DNA of 64,000 nucleotides from Leeuwenhoekiella sp. MAR_2009_132 (GCF_000687915.1 NZ_JHZY01000002.1:1364001-1428000), one strand, 5' to 3'. Positions 37,909-48,853 are shown, numbered from the stretch's first letter. Made by a program: numbers and translations. Notes: generated by a model from the sequence alone, not told the origin.

Positions 37909-40900
37909 TTAAAAATTGACATTTAGACCCAGTGTATAAATACGAGGTGATGGATAACGACCATTATCAATACCTGTTAATAGTGCATCCTGATTAAGGG
38001 AGCCCACTTCAGGATCGTAACCAGAGTACTTCGTGAATGTGTAAACATTCTGAAGGTTTGTAAATATTTTAAAATTGAGTAAACCGAATTTTTCTATAAA
38101 ATCTCTAGGAAGACTGTATCCAAAAGAAATATTTTGAATTCTTAAATAAGAGCCATCTTCCAGAAAACGGTTACTATATCTAAAGTTTGAGGTTGATGCC
38201 GCCGATGATGCCGCAATTCTAGGCATATACCGGTCGCCGCCTACAATCTGCACGTTTCGGTAATCATTAGGACCCTCAGGATTGATTAAGCCTAGTTCTG
38301 CATAACCTAAAGCAGTATGTAATAGGTTTGTATTACCTCTTGGGTTTTCTAAGAAACGTCTTTGATAATTAACAATTTCGTTCCCATATTGCCCAGATAG
38401 CTGTACGTTAAGATCAAAACCTTTATAGCTAAACGAGTTTCCTATACCATAACTAAAATCTGGTAATGGGTTTCCTATATAATCCCGATCCTGCTCATTA
38501 ATTACGCCATCGTTATTGATATCTTCAAATTTGTAATCTCCTATCCATACGCCATTTTCACTTATGGTTAAGCCTTCGGGTAATGCAGTAGGAACAACTT
38601 CTCCGGCTTCATTTCGGTAATAAAAATCTGTAGCATCTTCAAAACGACCTATCACTTTATAACCATAAAACTGCCCTATAGGTTTTCCTACAGCTGTACG
38701 CGTTACAATCGTAATATCTGAGCCTTGCTGAAGTGTTCTATTTAAAATTCCGGTTTCCGTAGCCAGACCTAAAACTTTATTTCTGTTTAATGTAAATATG
38801 AGGTTTGACTTCCATTGAAAATTGCCGTTGTCAATATTTACCGTATTTAAAGTAAGCTCCAGACCTTTATTCTCAAGCGACCCAATGTTTACATAAGGTG
38901 CTGAAGTTGCTCCTACTCCGCTTGTACCTGCATAATCAGGATAGGGAGCCAGTAACAGAAGGTCTTTAGTTTTCTTATAATAAATGTCTGCGATAAATTC
39001 TAGGCGGTTATTAAACATATTAAGGTCAAGACCTAAATTGCTTGAATAGGTAGTTTCCCATTGCAAATCTGCATTTGCGGTATTTGCAGCTAATAAACCG
39101 GCGCCAAAAGGTGTAGGAGAAGCGGCATAAATAGATGTGTATGCATAGTTAGGAACACTTTGATTCCCTACCGCTCCATATCCCAGACGTAGTTTAAGAT
39201 TGTTTATATAATCATTTTCTTTTAGGAAATCTTCGTTTGAAACCTTCCAGGCTAATGCTGCAGAAGGAAACCAACCCCATCTGTTTTCTCTTGAAAATTT
39301 TGAAGAACCGTCATACCGTATGGTTGCCGTTAAAAGATATTTGTCATCAAATGAATAAAAGGCTCTTGCGAAATACGAATTAAGAGAACTTTTAAAACTG
39401 GCATTAGAATTACGAGCTGTAGTAGCATCTCCTGCATTTAAATCTGTAGCTCCATTTGTTAAATAGCCAGATCTATACCCGAATAAATTTTCAAAATAAG
39501 ATTCTTGATATTCCTGTCCCAGAATTGCATTTATACTATGCACCCCAAACGAGCGATCATAGGTTAATACGTTTCGGATGTTGTAATATTTATTATATCC
39601 TTTAGTACGCGTTCCCTCTCTGTTTGTGTTAGAAACACTTTCACTAAAAAAATACGACGGGTTAAATGTGTAGGCATTTTGAAAACCGTAATCAATAGAA
39701 TATTCCGTTCTTAAACTAAGTCCTTCAACAAATTCGATCTCAGCAAAAGTATTGGCTCTTATACCCGTATTTTCGGCACGATTATCACGAAGAAAAGCTA
39801 AACCTACCGGGTTACTCTGCGGAAACTCTTCATTTACCGGACCCGAAAAATCGCCATCTGCATTACGTACAGCGACATTAGGTGTTTGTCTTAAGGCCGT
39901 AAGAATTAAAGATTGATCTGAAAAGGTTGTATTTTGATTAATGGTATTGAACGCAAAATTGATTCCCATTTTCACATAATCTTTTACCTGAGAATCAAAT
40001 ACACCACGCATCGTAAAACGCTCAAAAGAAGAACCCAGCGCAATACCTTCCTGATCTAAGTAACCTATACTCATATTATAAGTACTTTTCTCATTTCCGC
40101 CAGAGACAGAAAGGTTATGATTTTTCATCATCGCCCGGTCAAACATCGCATCCTGCCAGTCTGTACCTTCACCTAACAAATCTGGTCTTATAAAGTCTGC
40201 ATCCCGCTGTACGATACCCAGATCTGCTCTGTTATTTTTATGAATAGCATATTCTCTTAGGTTTAATAACTCTAATTGTTTGGGAATTTCCTGATAACCT
40301 ATGTAATTGGAATACGTGATTGTAGCCGCACCATTTTTTCCTCGTTTAGTAGTGATAAGAATAACTCCGTTTGCTGCACGCGAACCGTAAATAGCCGTTG
40401 CCGAAGCATCCTTTAAAATATCTACAGAAACAATGTCTGATGGGTTAATAGAGGCAAATGCATTTTGACCACCCTGACCTGTATTGCTGTCTACGATCAC
40501 CCCGTCTATAACAAAAATAGGTTCATTAGAACCCGTGATTGAGCTCACCCCTCTAATACGTATAGAAGAACTTGCACCGGGAGCACCACTATTTTGTTGA
40601 ATTTGAACACCTGCAGCTCTACCCTGTAAAACCTGATCTAAAGTGGTAGGTATCGATTTTTCTATCGCTTCGCTAGAAACTGAAACCACGGCTCCGGTAA
40701 CATCAGAACGTTTCATTTTACCATAACCGATTACCACCACTTCATCTAAAGATGATACATCAACCTCGAGAGTAAGATTTATAGTTGTTTGGTTATTTAC
40801 AGGTACTTGTTTTGTCTGAAATCCTACATAACTGAAGACCAGTACGCCATCTGCAGGAACATTACTAATCGAATAATTTCCGTCAAAATCGGTTACGACA

Positions 40901-41082
40901 CCGTTTTGGGTTCCTTTTAGTAAAACAGAAACACCGGGTATAGGTGCAGTATCGTCAGATACTGTACCGGTAATTGTAGATTGAGCGAATCCCGCAAGCG
41001 AAATCAGACTCACCAGTAGCGTGAGATACACACCACTAAACTTCGGTTTGAGTTTGTTAAGTAAATGTTTTGTCATTGTCAT
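37909..41082 (-). CDS. SusC/RagA TonB-linked outer-membrane transporter
   Basis: 1,057 residues. The signal peptide ends AGFAQ. It is followed by a carboxypeptidase-like beta-sandwich (about 35-115, ITGTVSDDTAPIPGVSVLL), a TonB box region (DEVVVIGYGKMKRSDVTGAV), the plug (about 120-240, with IRIRG and PIFVIDGVIVD) and a beta barrel that ends RIYTLGLNVNF. It imports oligosaccharides, here presumably glucuronoxylan fragments, in an energy-dependent way with SusD as lid. It is the first gene of the operon with susD, the binding lipoprotein and a GH10 xylanase. A shared element at 41175-41196 lies 93 bases upstream of the start. Confidence 0.96.
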   Translation of the reverse strand: MTMTKHLLNKLKPKFSGVYLTLLVSLISLAGFAQSTITGTVSDDTAPIPGVSVLLKGTQNGVVTDFDGNYSISNVPADGVLVFSYVGFQTKQVPVNNQTTINLTLEVDVSSLDEVVVIGYGKMKRSDVTGAVVSVSSEAIEKSIPTTLDQVLQGRAAGVQIQQNSGAPGASSSIRIRGVSSITGSNEPIFVIDGVIVDSNTGQGGQNAFASINPSDIVSVDILKDASATAIYGSRAANGVILITTKRGKNGAATITYSNYIGYQEIPKQLELLNLREYAIHKNNRADLGIVQRDADFIRPDLLGEGTDWQDAMFDRAMMKNHNLSVSGGNEKSTYNMSIGYLDQEGIALGSSFERFTMRGVFDSQVKDYVKMGINFAFNTINQNTTFSDQSLILTALRQTPNVAVRNADGDFSGPVNEEFPQSNPVGLAFLRDNRAENTGIRANTFAEIEFVEGLSLRTEYSIDYGFQNAYTFNPSYFFSESVSNTNREGTRTKGYNKYYNIRNVLTYDRSFGVHSINAILGQEYQESYFENLFGYRSGYLTNGATDLNAGDATTARNSNASFKSSLNSYFARAFYSFDDKYLLTATIRYDGSSKFSRENRWGWFPSAALAWKVSNEDFLKENDYINNLKLRLGYGAVGNQSVPNYAYTSIYAASPTPFGAGLLAANTANADLQWETTYSSNLGLDLNMFNNRLEFIADIYYKKTKDLLLLAPYPDYAGTSGVGATSAPYVNIGSLENKGLELTLNTVNIDNGNFQWKSNLIFTLNRNKVLGLATETGILNRTLQQGSDITIVTRTAVGKPIGQFYGYKVIGRFEDATDFYYRNEAGEVVPTALPEGLTISENGVWIGDYKFEDINNDGVINEQDRDYIGNPLPDFSYGIGNSFSYKGFDLNVQLSGQYGNEIVNYQRRFLENPRGNTNLLHTALGYAELGLINPEGPNDYRNVQIVGGDRYMPRIAASSAASTSNFRYSNRFLEDGSYLRIQNISFGYSLPRDFIEKFGLLNFKIFTNLQNVYTFTKYSGYDPEVGSLNQDALLTGIDNGRYPSPRIYTLGLNVNF

Positions 41083-41580
41083 AGATAGTTTAATAACGAG
41101 TTTAAAGATGATTAAGCAACTGCTTTACTATATCGATTGAATTTATGTGCATTCTATTATTTTTTAGAATTTGCTCAATCAAACGAAAACGATTGAAGTA
41201 AATAAGACGTTGATTATTTTTTGATGACTTCTAACAAATATATCGGCAGAATCAAGAATTGTGTAAAAGATTTGTAGCAAGCCAACCGTAATTTTGAAGC
41301 ATTACCTGTATACACTGGGCTAACGCCAATTTTTTTAACAAAAATCGCTTTATTTTTAGGCGAAAAACACGCTTTTATGACCAATTTTCATATAGTTTTT
41401 GGTGAAAATTTCGCGCAAAAACGACAACTTGTAGTCAAAATGACTATAATTTTGAAATTTTTACGCTTTCAAAATTATTAATGTATTTTTTACATTCTTC
41501 GAAGAAGGATATAATTTGTATCGCACACAAAAATTGCTCATAACACGCATTTAATTTGATCTGGAATAACACACACTCCA
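41083..41580. promoter_or_regulatory. susC upstream region
   Basis: About 500 AT-rich bases without a gene. They hold the ATCG-type element at 41175-41196, a partial copy (TATCGATTGA) at about 41131, and a TATATTTG box on the minus strand at 41235-41242 that fits TAnnTTTG but has no TTG at the usual distance. The length fits a regulated locus with HTCS control. Confidence 0.4.
41175..41196 (-). promoter_or_regulatory. Candidate operator, susC copy
   Basis: On the minus strand it reads CAATCGTTTTCGTTTGATTG, with TCAATC/GATTGA arms around a ten-base centre. Its first 15 bases match the element before GH67 at 14 positions. Confidence 0.4.
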
Positions 41581-41582
41581 AA

Positions 41583-41618
41583 AAAAATACCCCGGAATAA
41601 CGTCTCGGGGTATTTTTA
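41583..41618 (-). terminator. Terminator of the acetylesterase gene
   Basis: A TACCCCG/CGGGGTA stem (41588-41594 with 41606-41612) has a T run on the minus strand. It lies about 60 bases after the esterase stop codon and before the susC promoter region. Confidence 0.8.
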
Positions 41619-41675
41619 ATATTTTACTAGATTATTCTAACTAAAGCTATAAGTATCAGGTAAAAGCACTCATCG

Positions 41676-43613
41676 CTATTTATCAGTTCTAAATGGCAAT
41701 GCAGGTAATCCTTGAGTATTAAATACATTTGCAGTATCAGGATTATCTGCCCACGCATACCGCACATACAATGGTTTTGAGACTTGCTCACTTGTTAATA
41801 CAATCGTGTTTCCTACAACCTGAGCTTCCGCCCAATAAAATTTACCATCTGCTCCTGCTACAGCAAATCCCTGGGGTTTAGCCCCCTGTATTTGAATTGA
41901 AGATTTAAATAAGTCATAATGAACGATTGCTTTATTATCTTCAATTTTTAAAGATTTAAATCGGGGTCCGCTGCTCACAACATCTTTGTGATAGACCAGT
42001 TTTTTAGCTCCTAAGGCAAGCCGATGACCTACATCCTTTTTATTCAAAGGGTGAATATCATTCCACTCCCCCACATCTATTAAAACGGCCATAGCCGTAT
42101 TTTTTAAATCCAGCACAGCTTCCTGCGATTCGCGCATCTTGGCCCAGTCACTCTCTGTAGGTTCTTCATAAGATTTAAGAAAATTAGCGAGTTGCACCAA
42201 TAAGAAAGGTGTATCCCCTTGCCCCCATTTAGAACGCCAGTCAGTAACTAAAATTTTTATCAACTCATCGTATTCATCTGCATTGCTCACATTAGACTCA
42301 CCCTGATACCAGAGCATACCGGCTATTTTATAATTTAACAATGGGTTTATCATGGCGTTGTACAATCCGGTAGGTTTCCACCTAATAAAAGTAGGAGAAG
42401 CTAACGGCTCTTGGATTGCTCCCAGTTTAGACTGCCACGTGCCTTTAAGGTCTATTACTGTATCCTCAAAACGAATTTCATAGTCTTTATCTTCAACAAA
42501 ACCCCCACGTCCCTGCTCATTAATTACCCGAACTACAAGTTGGTTTTTTTCTTTTAAAATACCTTTTGGAATCTCATAACGTCTTGGTGGATATTGATAA
42601 GTTGTGTTTCCTATAAATATCCCATTAATAAACACCGAATCTGCATCTACAATCCTGCCCATTTCTAGATGCGCTTCTTTTCCTATGAGTTCTTTAGGAA
42701 GATTAACTGTCTTTGTAAACCAAACAACACCATTAAGAGCGCCTAGATTAGTTTCTGCCCAATAGCCGGGTATTTGCATCGAATCCCAATTTGAAATCTC
42801 AAATTCTCCAGATTTCCAGTTATTCTTTAAGCCGGTATCAGCGTTATTTAATTTTGAATACCAGTCTTGCTGCCGTTTTGTATCGCTAGTTGCTATACTA
42901 TCTCTATAACTTTGACTTTTAAATTTTTGAGCTGAAGCTTGTGCTCCGGGAAATGATTTTAGTGCATCATAATCTAACCAGGATTCTATAGGAGAACCCC
43001 CTAAACTGGCGTTAATAATCCCCACAGGAACATTTTGATCTAAATGAATTTCTTTAGAAAAAAAATAGGCAACTGCAGAAATATCTTCAATAGTTGCGCT
43101 ATTTACCGCAACCCATTTACCGCCCGGTAAATCTAATTGAGGGCCTGAAAAATCATATACTTTCGGAACTTCAAAATAACGAATATCAGGAAAATTTGCT
43201 GTGGCGATTTCCTCTTCATAAAGAGGTTTTACACGCGACATAGGCAACTCCATATTTGACTGTCCTGAGCATAGATAGACATCGCCTACCAGTACGTTGT
43301 CTAAAGTAAGCGTTTCTGAGGCAGATGTTATGGTAATTGAGGATGCTTCTGCTTGATTAGGAGTTTTAAATGTTGTGATCCAGATTCCTGCTTCATTAGT
43401 TTTCACTTTTTTGTGCTTTCCTAAAAAAGACACCATTACAGGCGCACCGGCATCTGCATAACCCCAAATATTGATTTCAGTATTGCGCTGTACGACCATT
43501 CCTTCACTTACGAGCTTAGGTAGTTTTAGCTGAGCTTCAACCCGAGGTATTGAAAATAACATGAACAGACAAACTAAAATACTGTTTGTGCTTTTATATA
43601 TATATGTATTCAT
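41676..43613 (-). CDS. SGNH carbohydrate acetylesterase (sialate O-acetylesterase/CE20-like)
   Basis: 645 residues with a signal peptide (ending VEAQ). The SGNH hydrolase core is split: the nucleophile serine lies in LCSGQSNMELP (near 117), then GIINASLGGSPIESWL. A galactose-binding-like jelly roll is inserted (about 255-400, ANRIVD-type strands with VWFTKTVNLP). The core then resumes with GMLWYQGESN and ends with the catalytic aspartate-histidine pair in DIHPLNKKDVGHRL. This layout fits sialate-type O-acetylesterases and family CE20 esterases of plant polysaccharide loci. Here the likely substrate is O-acetylated xylan oligosaccharides. It is transcribed alone, divergent from GH67. Confidence 0.85.
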   Translation of the reverse strand: MNTYIYKSTNSILVCLFMLFSIPRVEAQLKLPKLVSEGMVVQRNTEINIWGYADAGAPVMVSFLGKHKKVKTNEAGIWITTFKTPNQAEASSITITSASETLTLDNVLVGDVYLCSGQSNMELPMSRVKPLYEEEIATANFPDIRYFEVPKVYDFSGPQLDLPGGKWVAVNSATIEDISAVAYFFSKEIHLDQNVPVGIINASLGGSPIESWLDYDALKSFPGAQASAQKFKSQSYRDSIATSDTKRQQDWYSKLNNADTGLKNNWKSGEFEISNWDSMQIPGYWAETNLGALNGVVWFTKTVNLPKELIGKEAHLEMGRIVDADSVFINGIFIGNTTYQYPPRRYEIPKGILKEKNQLVVRVINEQGRGGFVEDKDYEIRFEDTVIDLKGTWQSKLGAIQEPLASPTFIRWKPTGLYNAMINPLLNYKIAGMLWYQGESNVSNADEYDELIKILVTDWRSKWGQGDTPFLLVQLANFLKSYEEPTESDWAKMRESQEAVLDLKNTAMAVLIDVGEWNDIHPLNKKDVGHRLALGAKKLVYHKDVVSSGPRFKSLKIEDNKAIVHYDLFKSSIQIQGAKPQGFAVAGADGKFYWAEAQVVGNTIVLTSEQVSKPLYVRYAWADNPDTANVFNTQGLPALPFRTDK

Positions 43614-43789
43614 AGTCCCTACTTTTATTTAAAAAAATGATGTTTTGGCTTATGTGAACGTGTTATTCTAATATCGTAAAGACCACTAATAATTAAAATT
43701 ATGATATGGTCATTATTACTATATGTGGTTAAATTTAATTAAATTTGATTGATCACCTCTTAATTCGTGTTATTAAATTTAAAATCATG

Positions 43790-43809
43790 CAATCGATTTC
43801 GTTTAAAAG
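43790..43809 (+). promoter_or_regulatory. Candidate operator, GH67 copy
   Basis: CAATCGATTTCGTTTAAAAG lies 52 bases before the GH67 start in the gap shared with the divergent esterase. Its 11-mer ATCGATTTCGT (43792-43802) is identical to one upstream of the GH10 gene near 52,958. Confidence 0.45.
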
Positions 43810-43860
43810 TAGCCTACAGCTCATTTTAAAGCGACTTACTCACATTCAGAACAGTATACA

Positions 43861-46011
43861 ATGAAAAAACTTTTATTCTTAATAATGCTTTGCGTTTCTA
43901 TGCATTCTTACAGTCAGGATGCATACAATTTATGGTTACAATACCATCCAATTCAAAATGAAACCCTGTCAAAAGAATATACCGCGATTCTTAATACTGT
44001 AGAACTTCGTAGTACTACACCCACTTCAGCTGTTATAAAAAACGAATTAAATATAGCTGTACCAGCTATGCTTAGTATCAACCCCAATTTTGCTACCTCC
44101 TCGCCTTCACTGCTTATCTCTAAAGTAGCAGATCTTTCTGAAGCAGAATCAGAACAACTCAGCGGCACTCAGGAAATAGGTTCAGAAGGTTTTTATATTA
44201 AACCTATTCAAGTCAATAAAAAGAAGTTTCTTCTTATAACGGCAACAACAGATAAGGGACTTTTATACGGAACTTATTATCTGTTAAACCAAATGCAGCA
44301 AAATAATTCCCTAAAAAGCATAGATGTACTTGAAAATCCGCAATTACAAAAAAGACTTTTAAATCATTGGGATAATTTAGATCGCACCGTAGAGCGCGGT
44401 TATGCCGGTTTTTCTATCTGGGATTGGCACCTATTGCCAGAGGTTATTAAAAAAGAATATATAGATTATGCACGAGCTAACGCCTCAATAGGAATTAATG
44501 GTACTGTTTTAAATAATGTAAACGCAAGTGCCGAAATTCTAGAACCCTTTTACTTGGAAAAGGTAAAAGCACTCGCAGATGCTTTTCGCCCTTATGGCAT
44601 ACAGGTATATCTCACTGCACGCTTTTCTGCTCCTATTGAAATAGGCGGTCTGGAAACAGCAGACCCATTAAATAAAGAGGTGCGTAACTGGTGGAACCAA
44701 AAAGTAAGCGAGATTTACACGCAGATACCTGATTTTGGTGGTTTTCTGGTCAAAGCAAATTCTGAGGGCCAACCGGGTCCTAATAATTATGGGCGTTCGC
44801 ACGTAGATGGTGCAAATATGCTGGCTGAAGCCCTTCAACCTCATAACGGTATTGTAATGTGGCGGGCATTTGTATATTCAGACGAAAAACCAGACGACCG
44901 GGCAAAACAAGCCTATACCGAATTTGTACCTTTTGATGGAACCTTTAAAGATAATGTACTCGTTCAGGTAAAAAATGGAGCCATCGATTTTCAGCCCAGA
45001 GAGCCGTTTCATCCGCTTTTTGGCGCTATGCCCAATTCCTCTTTAATGATCGAATTTCAAATCACTCAGGAGTATTTAGGAGGCATTTCACATCTAACCT
45101 TCTTGCCTAAATTATTTGAAGAAACCCTGCAGGAAGACACGTTTAGCCAGGGAGCAGGTAGTACGGTGGCTAAAGTCATTGATGGGTCATTAAGTTCTAA
45201 AAAACTTACCGGTATTGCAGGAGTATCTAATATAGGAACCGCCCATAATTGGACGGGACACCCATTTGCACAAGCCAATTGGTATGGCTATGGCAGACTC
45301 GCGTGGAATCCCAATTTAAAAGCTGAAAATATTGCGAAAGAATGGCTTAAAATGACCTTTACTTCAAACCCTAAGTTTGTAGAACCGATGACCAGGATTC
45401 TTCTAAATTCGCGGGAAGCTGCCGTAGATTATAGAACTCCATTAGGATTGCATCATATTATGGCAGCGGGTCATCACCAAGGTCCGGGACCGTGGGTAGA
45501 TTATCTGGGGAGAGCAGACTGGAATTCGGTCTATTATCACAAAGCAGATAAAAACGGCATTGGGTTTGACCGAACTAAAACGGGTAGTAATGCGCTAGAA
45601 CAATATGCGCAAGAGCTTCAGGAACGCTATAATGACCCAAAAACAACACCTGAGAACTACCTACTTTGGTTTCATCATTTACCCTGGGATTATACCATGA
45701 ACAATGGCAATACGCTATGGTATAATCTTGCGCAGCACTATCAAAACGGTGTTGAAGCTGTTGAAAATATGAGTACTACCTGGCAGCAAATGAAACCCTA
45801 TGTAGGAACTGATATTTTTACAGAAACCGAAATGCTTTTAAAACTTCAGCTTAAAGAAGCACAATGGTGGCGTGACGCGTGTTTGCTGTATTTTCAGGAA
45901 TTTTCGCAATTAGAAATGCCCGCATTTATTCCTAAAGCGCCCCACACGCTTGAGTATTACAAAAATTTTAGAAATAGGTATGCACCCGGAATCAATCCCT
46001 CATGGGATTAA
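43861..46011 (+). CDS. aguA: GH67 alpha-glucuronidase
   Basis: 716 residues with a signal peptide (about 1-19, ending SYSQ). GH67 enzymes release 4-O-methylglucuronic acid from the non-reducing end of xylo-oligosaccharides. The acid catalyst fits Glu302 in VKANSEGQPGP. The other two active-site carboxylates fit Asp376 in AIDFQPREP and Glu404 in QEYLGG; the spacing agrees with the Cellvibrio enzyme. The N-terminal alpha/beta domain, central barrel and helical C-terminal domain are all present. The signal peptide suggests a periplasmic location. GH115 follows 23 bases later in the same operon, and the promoter region carries the ATCGATTTCGT element. Confidence 0.96.
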   Translation: MKKLLFLIMLCVSMHSYSQDAYNLWLQYHPIQNETLSKEYTAILNTVELRSTTPTSAVIKNELNIAVPAMLSINPNFATSSPSLLISKVADLSEAESEQLSGTQEIGSEGFYIKPIQVNKKKFLLITATTDKGLLYGTYYLLNQMQQNNSLKSIDVLENPQLQKRLLNHWDNLDRTVERGYAGFSIWDWHLLPEVIKKEYIDYARANASIGINGTVLNNVNASAEILEPFYLEKVKALADAFRPYGIQVYLTARFSAPIEIGGLETADPLNKEVRNWWNQKVSEIYTQIPDFGGFLVKANSEGQPGPNNYGRSHVDGANMLAEALQPHNGIVMWRAFVYSDEKPDDRAKQAYTEFVPFDGTFKDNVLVQVKNGAIDFQPREPFHPLFGAMPNSSLMIEFQITQEYLGGISHLTFLPKLFEETLQEDTFSQGAGSTVAKVIDGSLSSKKLTGIAGVSNIGTAHNWTGHPFAQANWYGYGRLAWNPNLKAENIAKEWLKMTFTSNPKFVEPMTRILLNSREAAVDYRTPLGLHHIMAAGHHQGPGPWVDYLGRADWNSVYYHKADKNGIGFDRTKTGSNALEQYAQELQERYNDPKTTPENYLLWFHHLPWDYTMNNGNTLWYNLAQHYQNGVEAVENMSTTWQQMKPYVGTDIFTETEMLLKLQLKEAQWWRDACLLYFQEFSQLEMPAFIPKAPHTLEYYKNFRNRYAPGINPSWD

Positions 46012-46034
46012 TAAAATAGATTTTATTATCAGTT

Positions 46035-48836
46035 ATGAATACTAATACAATGAATCGAAAGCGCTTAAATTTCACGTTGGTGTTGCTTCTTTTAAACTGC
46101 ATGCTATTTGCACAGCAAAAATTAATTTCAACTGATTTTGTAGCTGGGAGTTTTACCCTTGTATCTTCTAATGACACAGCACCTGTTGTTGTAGACTCCA
46201 GCGATTTTGAAGGTGTTCTGCTGGCCGCAGATAACTTTATTAAGGATATCGAGCGGGTAACAAGTAAAAGCAGTTCTAAACGCTATGACGTCGAAAAAAA
46301 TGGCTCCATTGTTATAGGTACTATTGGTAAAAACAGCTTTATAGACAATCTTATTGAAGAAGGAAATCTCGATGTAGACTCAATCAGAAATTCCTGGGAA
46401 GCTTTTACAATTCAACAAATAGATGGAAACCTAATCATTGCCGGAAGCGATAAACGCGGCACGATTTACGGAGTTTATACTCTTTCTGAAGCGATGGGCG
46501 TTTCTCCCTGGTACTGGTGGGCAGATGTACCCGTAGCGAAGGCATCTGAATTGTATTTTACTGAAAAAATGTACGTCAACCCGGGACCTAAAGTACAGTA
46601 TCGGGGAATATTTATAAATGATGAAGCGCCCGCACTATCTGGTTGGGCTGAGGAAAAATTTGGTGGATTTAACCACCAGTTCTACGCACACGTATTTGAA
46701 CTTATTTTAAGACTAAAAGGTAACTACCTGTGGCCTGCAATGTGGGGTAAATCTTTTAATGATGACGATCCTCAAAACCCTATTTTGGCAGATAAATACG
46801 GGATTGTAATGGGAACTTCTCATCACGAACCCTTAATGCGAGCACAGTCTGAATGGAAAAAATATGGAAGCGGTGAATGGAATTTTAATACCAATGCAGA
46901 AAAACTAAAAGAATTCTGGAAAACAGGAATTGAGCGTATGGGTGCTCAGGAAAGTATTGTAACTGTTGGGATGCGGGGAGATGGCGACGAACCGATGACC
47001 GAAGGAACAGCCATTTCACTGCTTGAAACTATTGTAAACGAGCAACGTAAAATCATTGCCTCAGTGACGCAAAAACCGGCAGAAGAGACGCCACAGCTCT
47101 GGGCATTATATAAAGAAGTACAGGATTATTACGACCAGGGAATGCGCGTCCCTGAAGATATTACGCTGCTTCTGGCAGACGACAACTGGGGAAATATTAG
47201 AAAGCTGCCGCCTTTAGATGAGGGCAACCGTAAAGGGGGTTACGGTATTTATTATCATTTTGATTATGTGGGCGGTCCACGCAGTTATAAGTGGCTAAAC
47301 ACAACACAAATAAGCCGGGTGTATGAGCAAATGTCACTAGCTTATGCCTACAACGCTCAAAAAATATGGCTTGTAAATGTTGGCGATATCAAGCCCATGG
47401 AATACCCAACCAGCTTTTTCCTAGAATACGCCTGGGATCCTGAAGCTTTTACGCTGAGTGACTTAAAGGCCTATCCTCAAAAATGGGCTGCCTGCCAATT
47501 TGGTGACACCTGCTCAGCTGAAATTGCTGAGTTGCTGCAAACGTATTCAACATTGGCAAGTAGACGTAAACCCGAATTATTAGATTCAGAAACCTATAGT
47601 GTAGATAATTTTGAGGAAGCGGATTCGGTTTTGAAGGAGTATGCAAATCTTGAAGATCTGGCTCTAGCTCTTCAGCAAAAAATACCCGAAACTCATCAAG
47701 CTGCATACTATCAATTGGTTTTATTTCCCATTCAAGCACTGGCTAATCTTAACCGTATGTATATCGCTTCCGCGAAAAATAAACGCTACGCAAAACAAGG
47801 CAGATTATCAACGGCTGACTATGGTAAACAGGTTGAGGAGTATTTTGAAAAAGATAAAAAACTTACTGAAAAATACCACCAGCTCAACGATTCTAAATGG
47901 AATCATATGATGTCTCAAACCCATATAGGATATACCTACTGGCAACAACCCGAAGAAAATACAATGCCATCAATTGCATCAATAGTTGTCCCTGAAACGG
48001 GAAGTCTGGGAGTTTCTACTGCGGGAAGCACCGATTTTTTCCCTGAAAAAGACGCCTTAAATATATTAGCCTTTGACAAATACCATAGTCAACAGACCAT
48101 AACTTTATTTAACCGCGGAAAAAAACAGATTACTTATAACGTAAAAAATCTTCCAGAATGGCTTAGTATTTCGAGCAAAAAAGGAGCATTAACAAAAGAT
48201 CTTCAGCTTACACTTCAATTGAAAAAGGATAAAATTCCAAACGCTAAAACAGCTGCAGAATTTACTATCTCACAAGGTAATTCTAAAGCCATACTTCACG
48301 TAGTTTATGAGCCAATTATAGTAGAAACTACAGGACATCTTGAATATAATGGTATAGTAAGTATTCCGGCAACGGCGTTTACAACTCAAACTGGTTGGGA
48401 ACTTCTACCCGATTTAGGACTCCTAAATAGCGCAATAAGACCTATACATAAATTTAGTAGAGACATCAACCCGGAAAATACTGTGATTACCTATGACTTT
48501 ACGATTAAAGAAGATTTTGAAGGTAATCTTGAGTTTTTGTTATCTCCTACCCTAGACTTTCTTAATCAGGGAGGTCTAGAATTTAGCTATTCACTAGATC
48601 ATGATGAGATTAAGATACTCAATTTAGAGAATGATGGTTTGCAGGATTGGGATGAAGTATTACGTACTAATAGAAATCGTATTAAAACTTATTTACGTTT
48701 AAAAGCGGGAAAACATACACTCAATATCTATGGTAAAGATCCCGGTATTGTACTTCAGCATATAGTTTTAAAAGCTTCCTCAAATAAACAAGAACCATAT
48801 CTAGTTCCTCCAGAAAGTTTGGTTATTGAGAAGTAA
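46035..48836 (+). CDS. GH115 alpha-glucuronidase (first copy)
   Basis: 933 residues with a signal peptide (ending LFAQQ; Met1 and Met6 are both possible starts). GH115 enzymes remove (methyl)glucuronic acid from internal as well as terminal xylose residues. Conserved blocks include SPWYWWADVPVAK, VQYRGIFINDEAP, TVGMRGDGDEPM, GIYYHFDYVGGPRSY and VNVGDIKPMEYP. A C-terminal GH115_C-like beta domain (about 780-930) is present, ending with a binding-type segment (LRLKAGKHTLNIYGKDPGI). It complements GH67, which acts only on terminal residues. It is 23 bases after GH67, with a strong terminator after it. A divergent paralogue is at 60685. Confidence 0.95.
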   Translation: MNTNTMNRKRLNFTLVLLLLNCMLFAQQKLISTDFVAGSFTLVSSNDTAPVVVDSSDFEGVLLAADNFIKDIERVTSKSSSKRYDVEKNGSIVIGTIGKNSFIDNLIEEGNLDVDSIRNSWEAFTIQQIDGNLIIAGSDKRGTIYGVYTLSEAMGVSPWYWWADVPVAKASELYFTEKMYVNPGPKVQYRGIFINDEAPALSGWAEEKFGGFNHQFYAHVFELILRLKGNYLWPAMWGKSFNDDDPQNPILADKYGIVMGTSHHEPLMRAQSEWKKYGSGEWNFNTNAEKLKEFWKTGIERMGAQESIVTVGMRGDGDEPMTEGTAISLLETIVNEQRKIIASVTQKPAEETPQLWALYKEVQDYYDQGMRVPEDITLLLADDNWGNIRKLPPLDEGNRKGGYGIYYHFDYVGGPRSYKWLNTTQISRVYEQMSLAYAYNAQKIWLVNVGDIKPMEYPTSFFLEYAWDPEAFTLSDLKAYPQKWAACQFGDTCSAEIAELLQTYSTLASRRKPELLDSETYSVDNFEEADSVLKEYANLEDLALALQQKIPETHQAAYYQLVLFPIQALANLNRMYIASAKNKRYAKQGRLSTADYGKQVEEYFEKDKKLTEKYHQLNDSKWNHMMSQTHIGYTYWQQPEENTMPSIASIVVPETGSLGVSTAGSTDFFPEKDALNILAFDKYHSQQTITLFNRGKKQITYNVKNLPEWLSISSKKGALTKDLQLTLQLKKDKIPNAKTAAEFTISQGNSKAILHVVYEPIIVETTGHLEYNGIVSIPATAFTTQTGWELLPDLGLLNSAIRPIHKFSRDINPENTVITYDFTIKEDFEGNLEFLLSPTLDFLNQGGLEFSYSLDHDEIKILNLENDGLQDWDEVLRTNRNRIKTYLRLKAGKHTLNIYGKDPGIVLQHIVLKASSNKQEPYLVPPESLVIEK

Positions 48837-48853
48837 ACATCAAGTAATAAAAT

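Noticed and set aside
45992..46177. Minus-strand ORF across the GH67-GH115 junction
   Set aside because: It overlaps the GH115 signal peptide coding region in antisense and has no supporting features.
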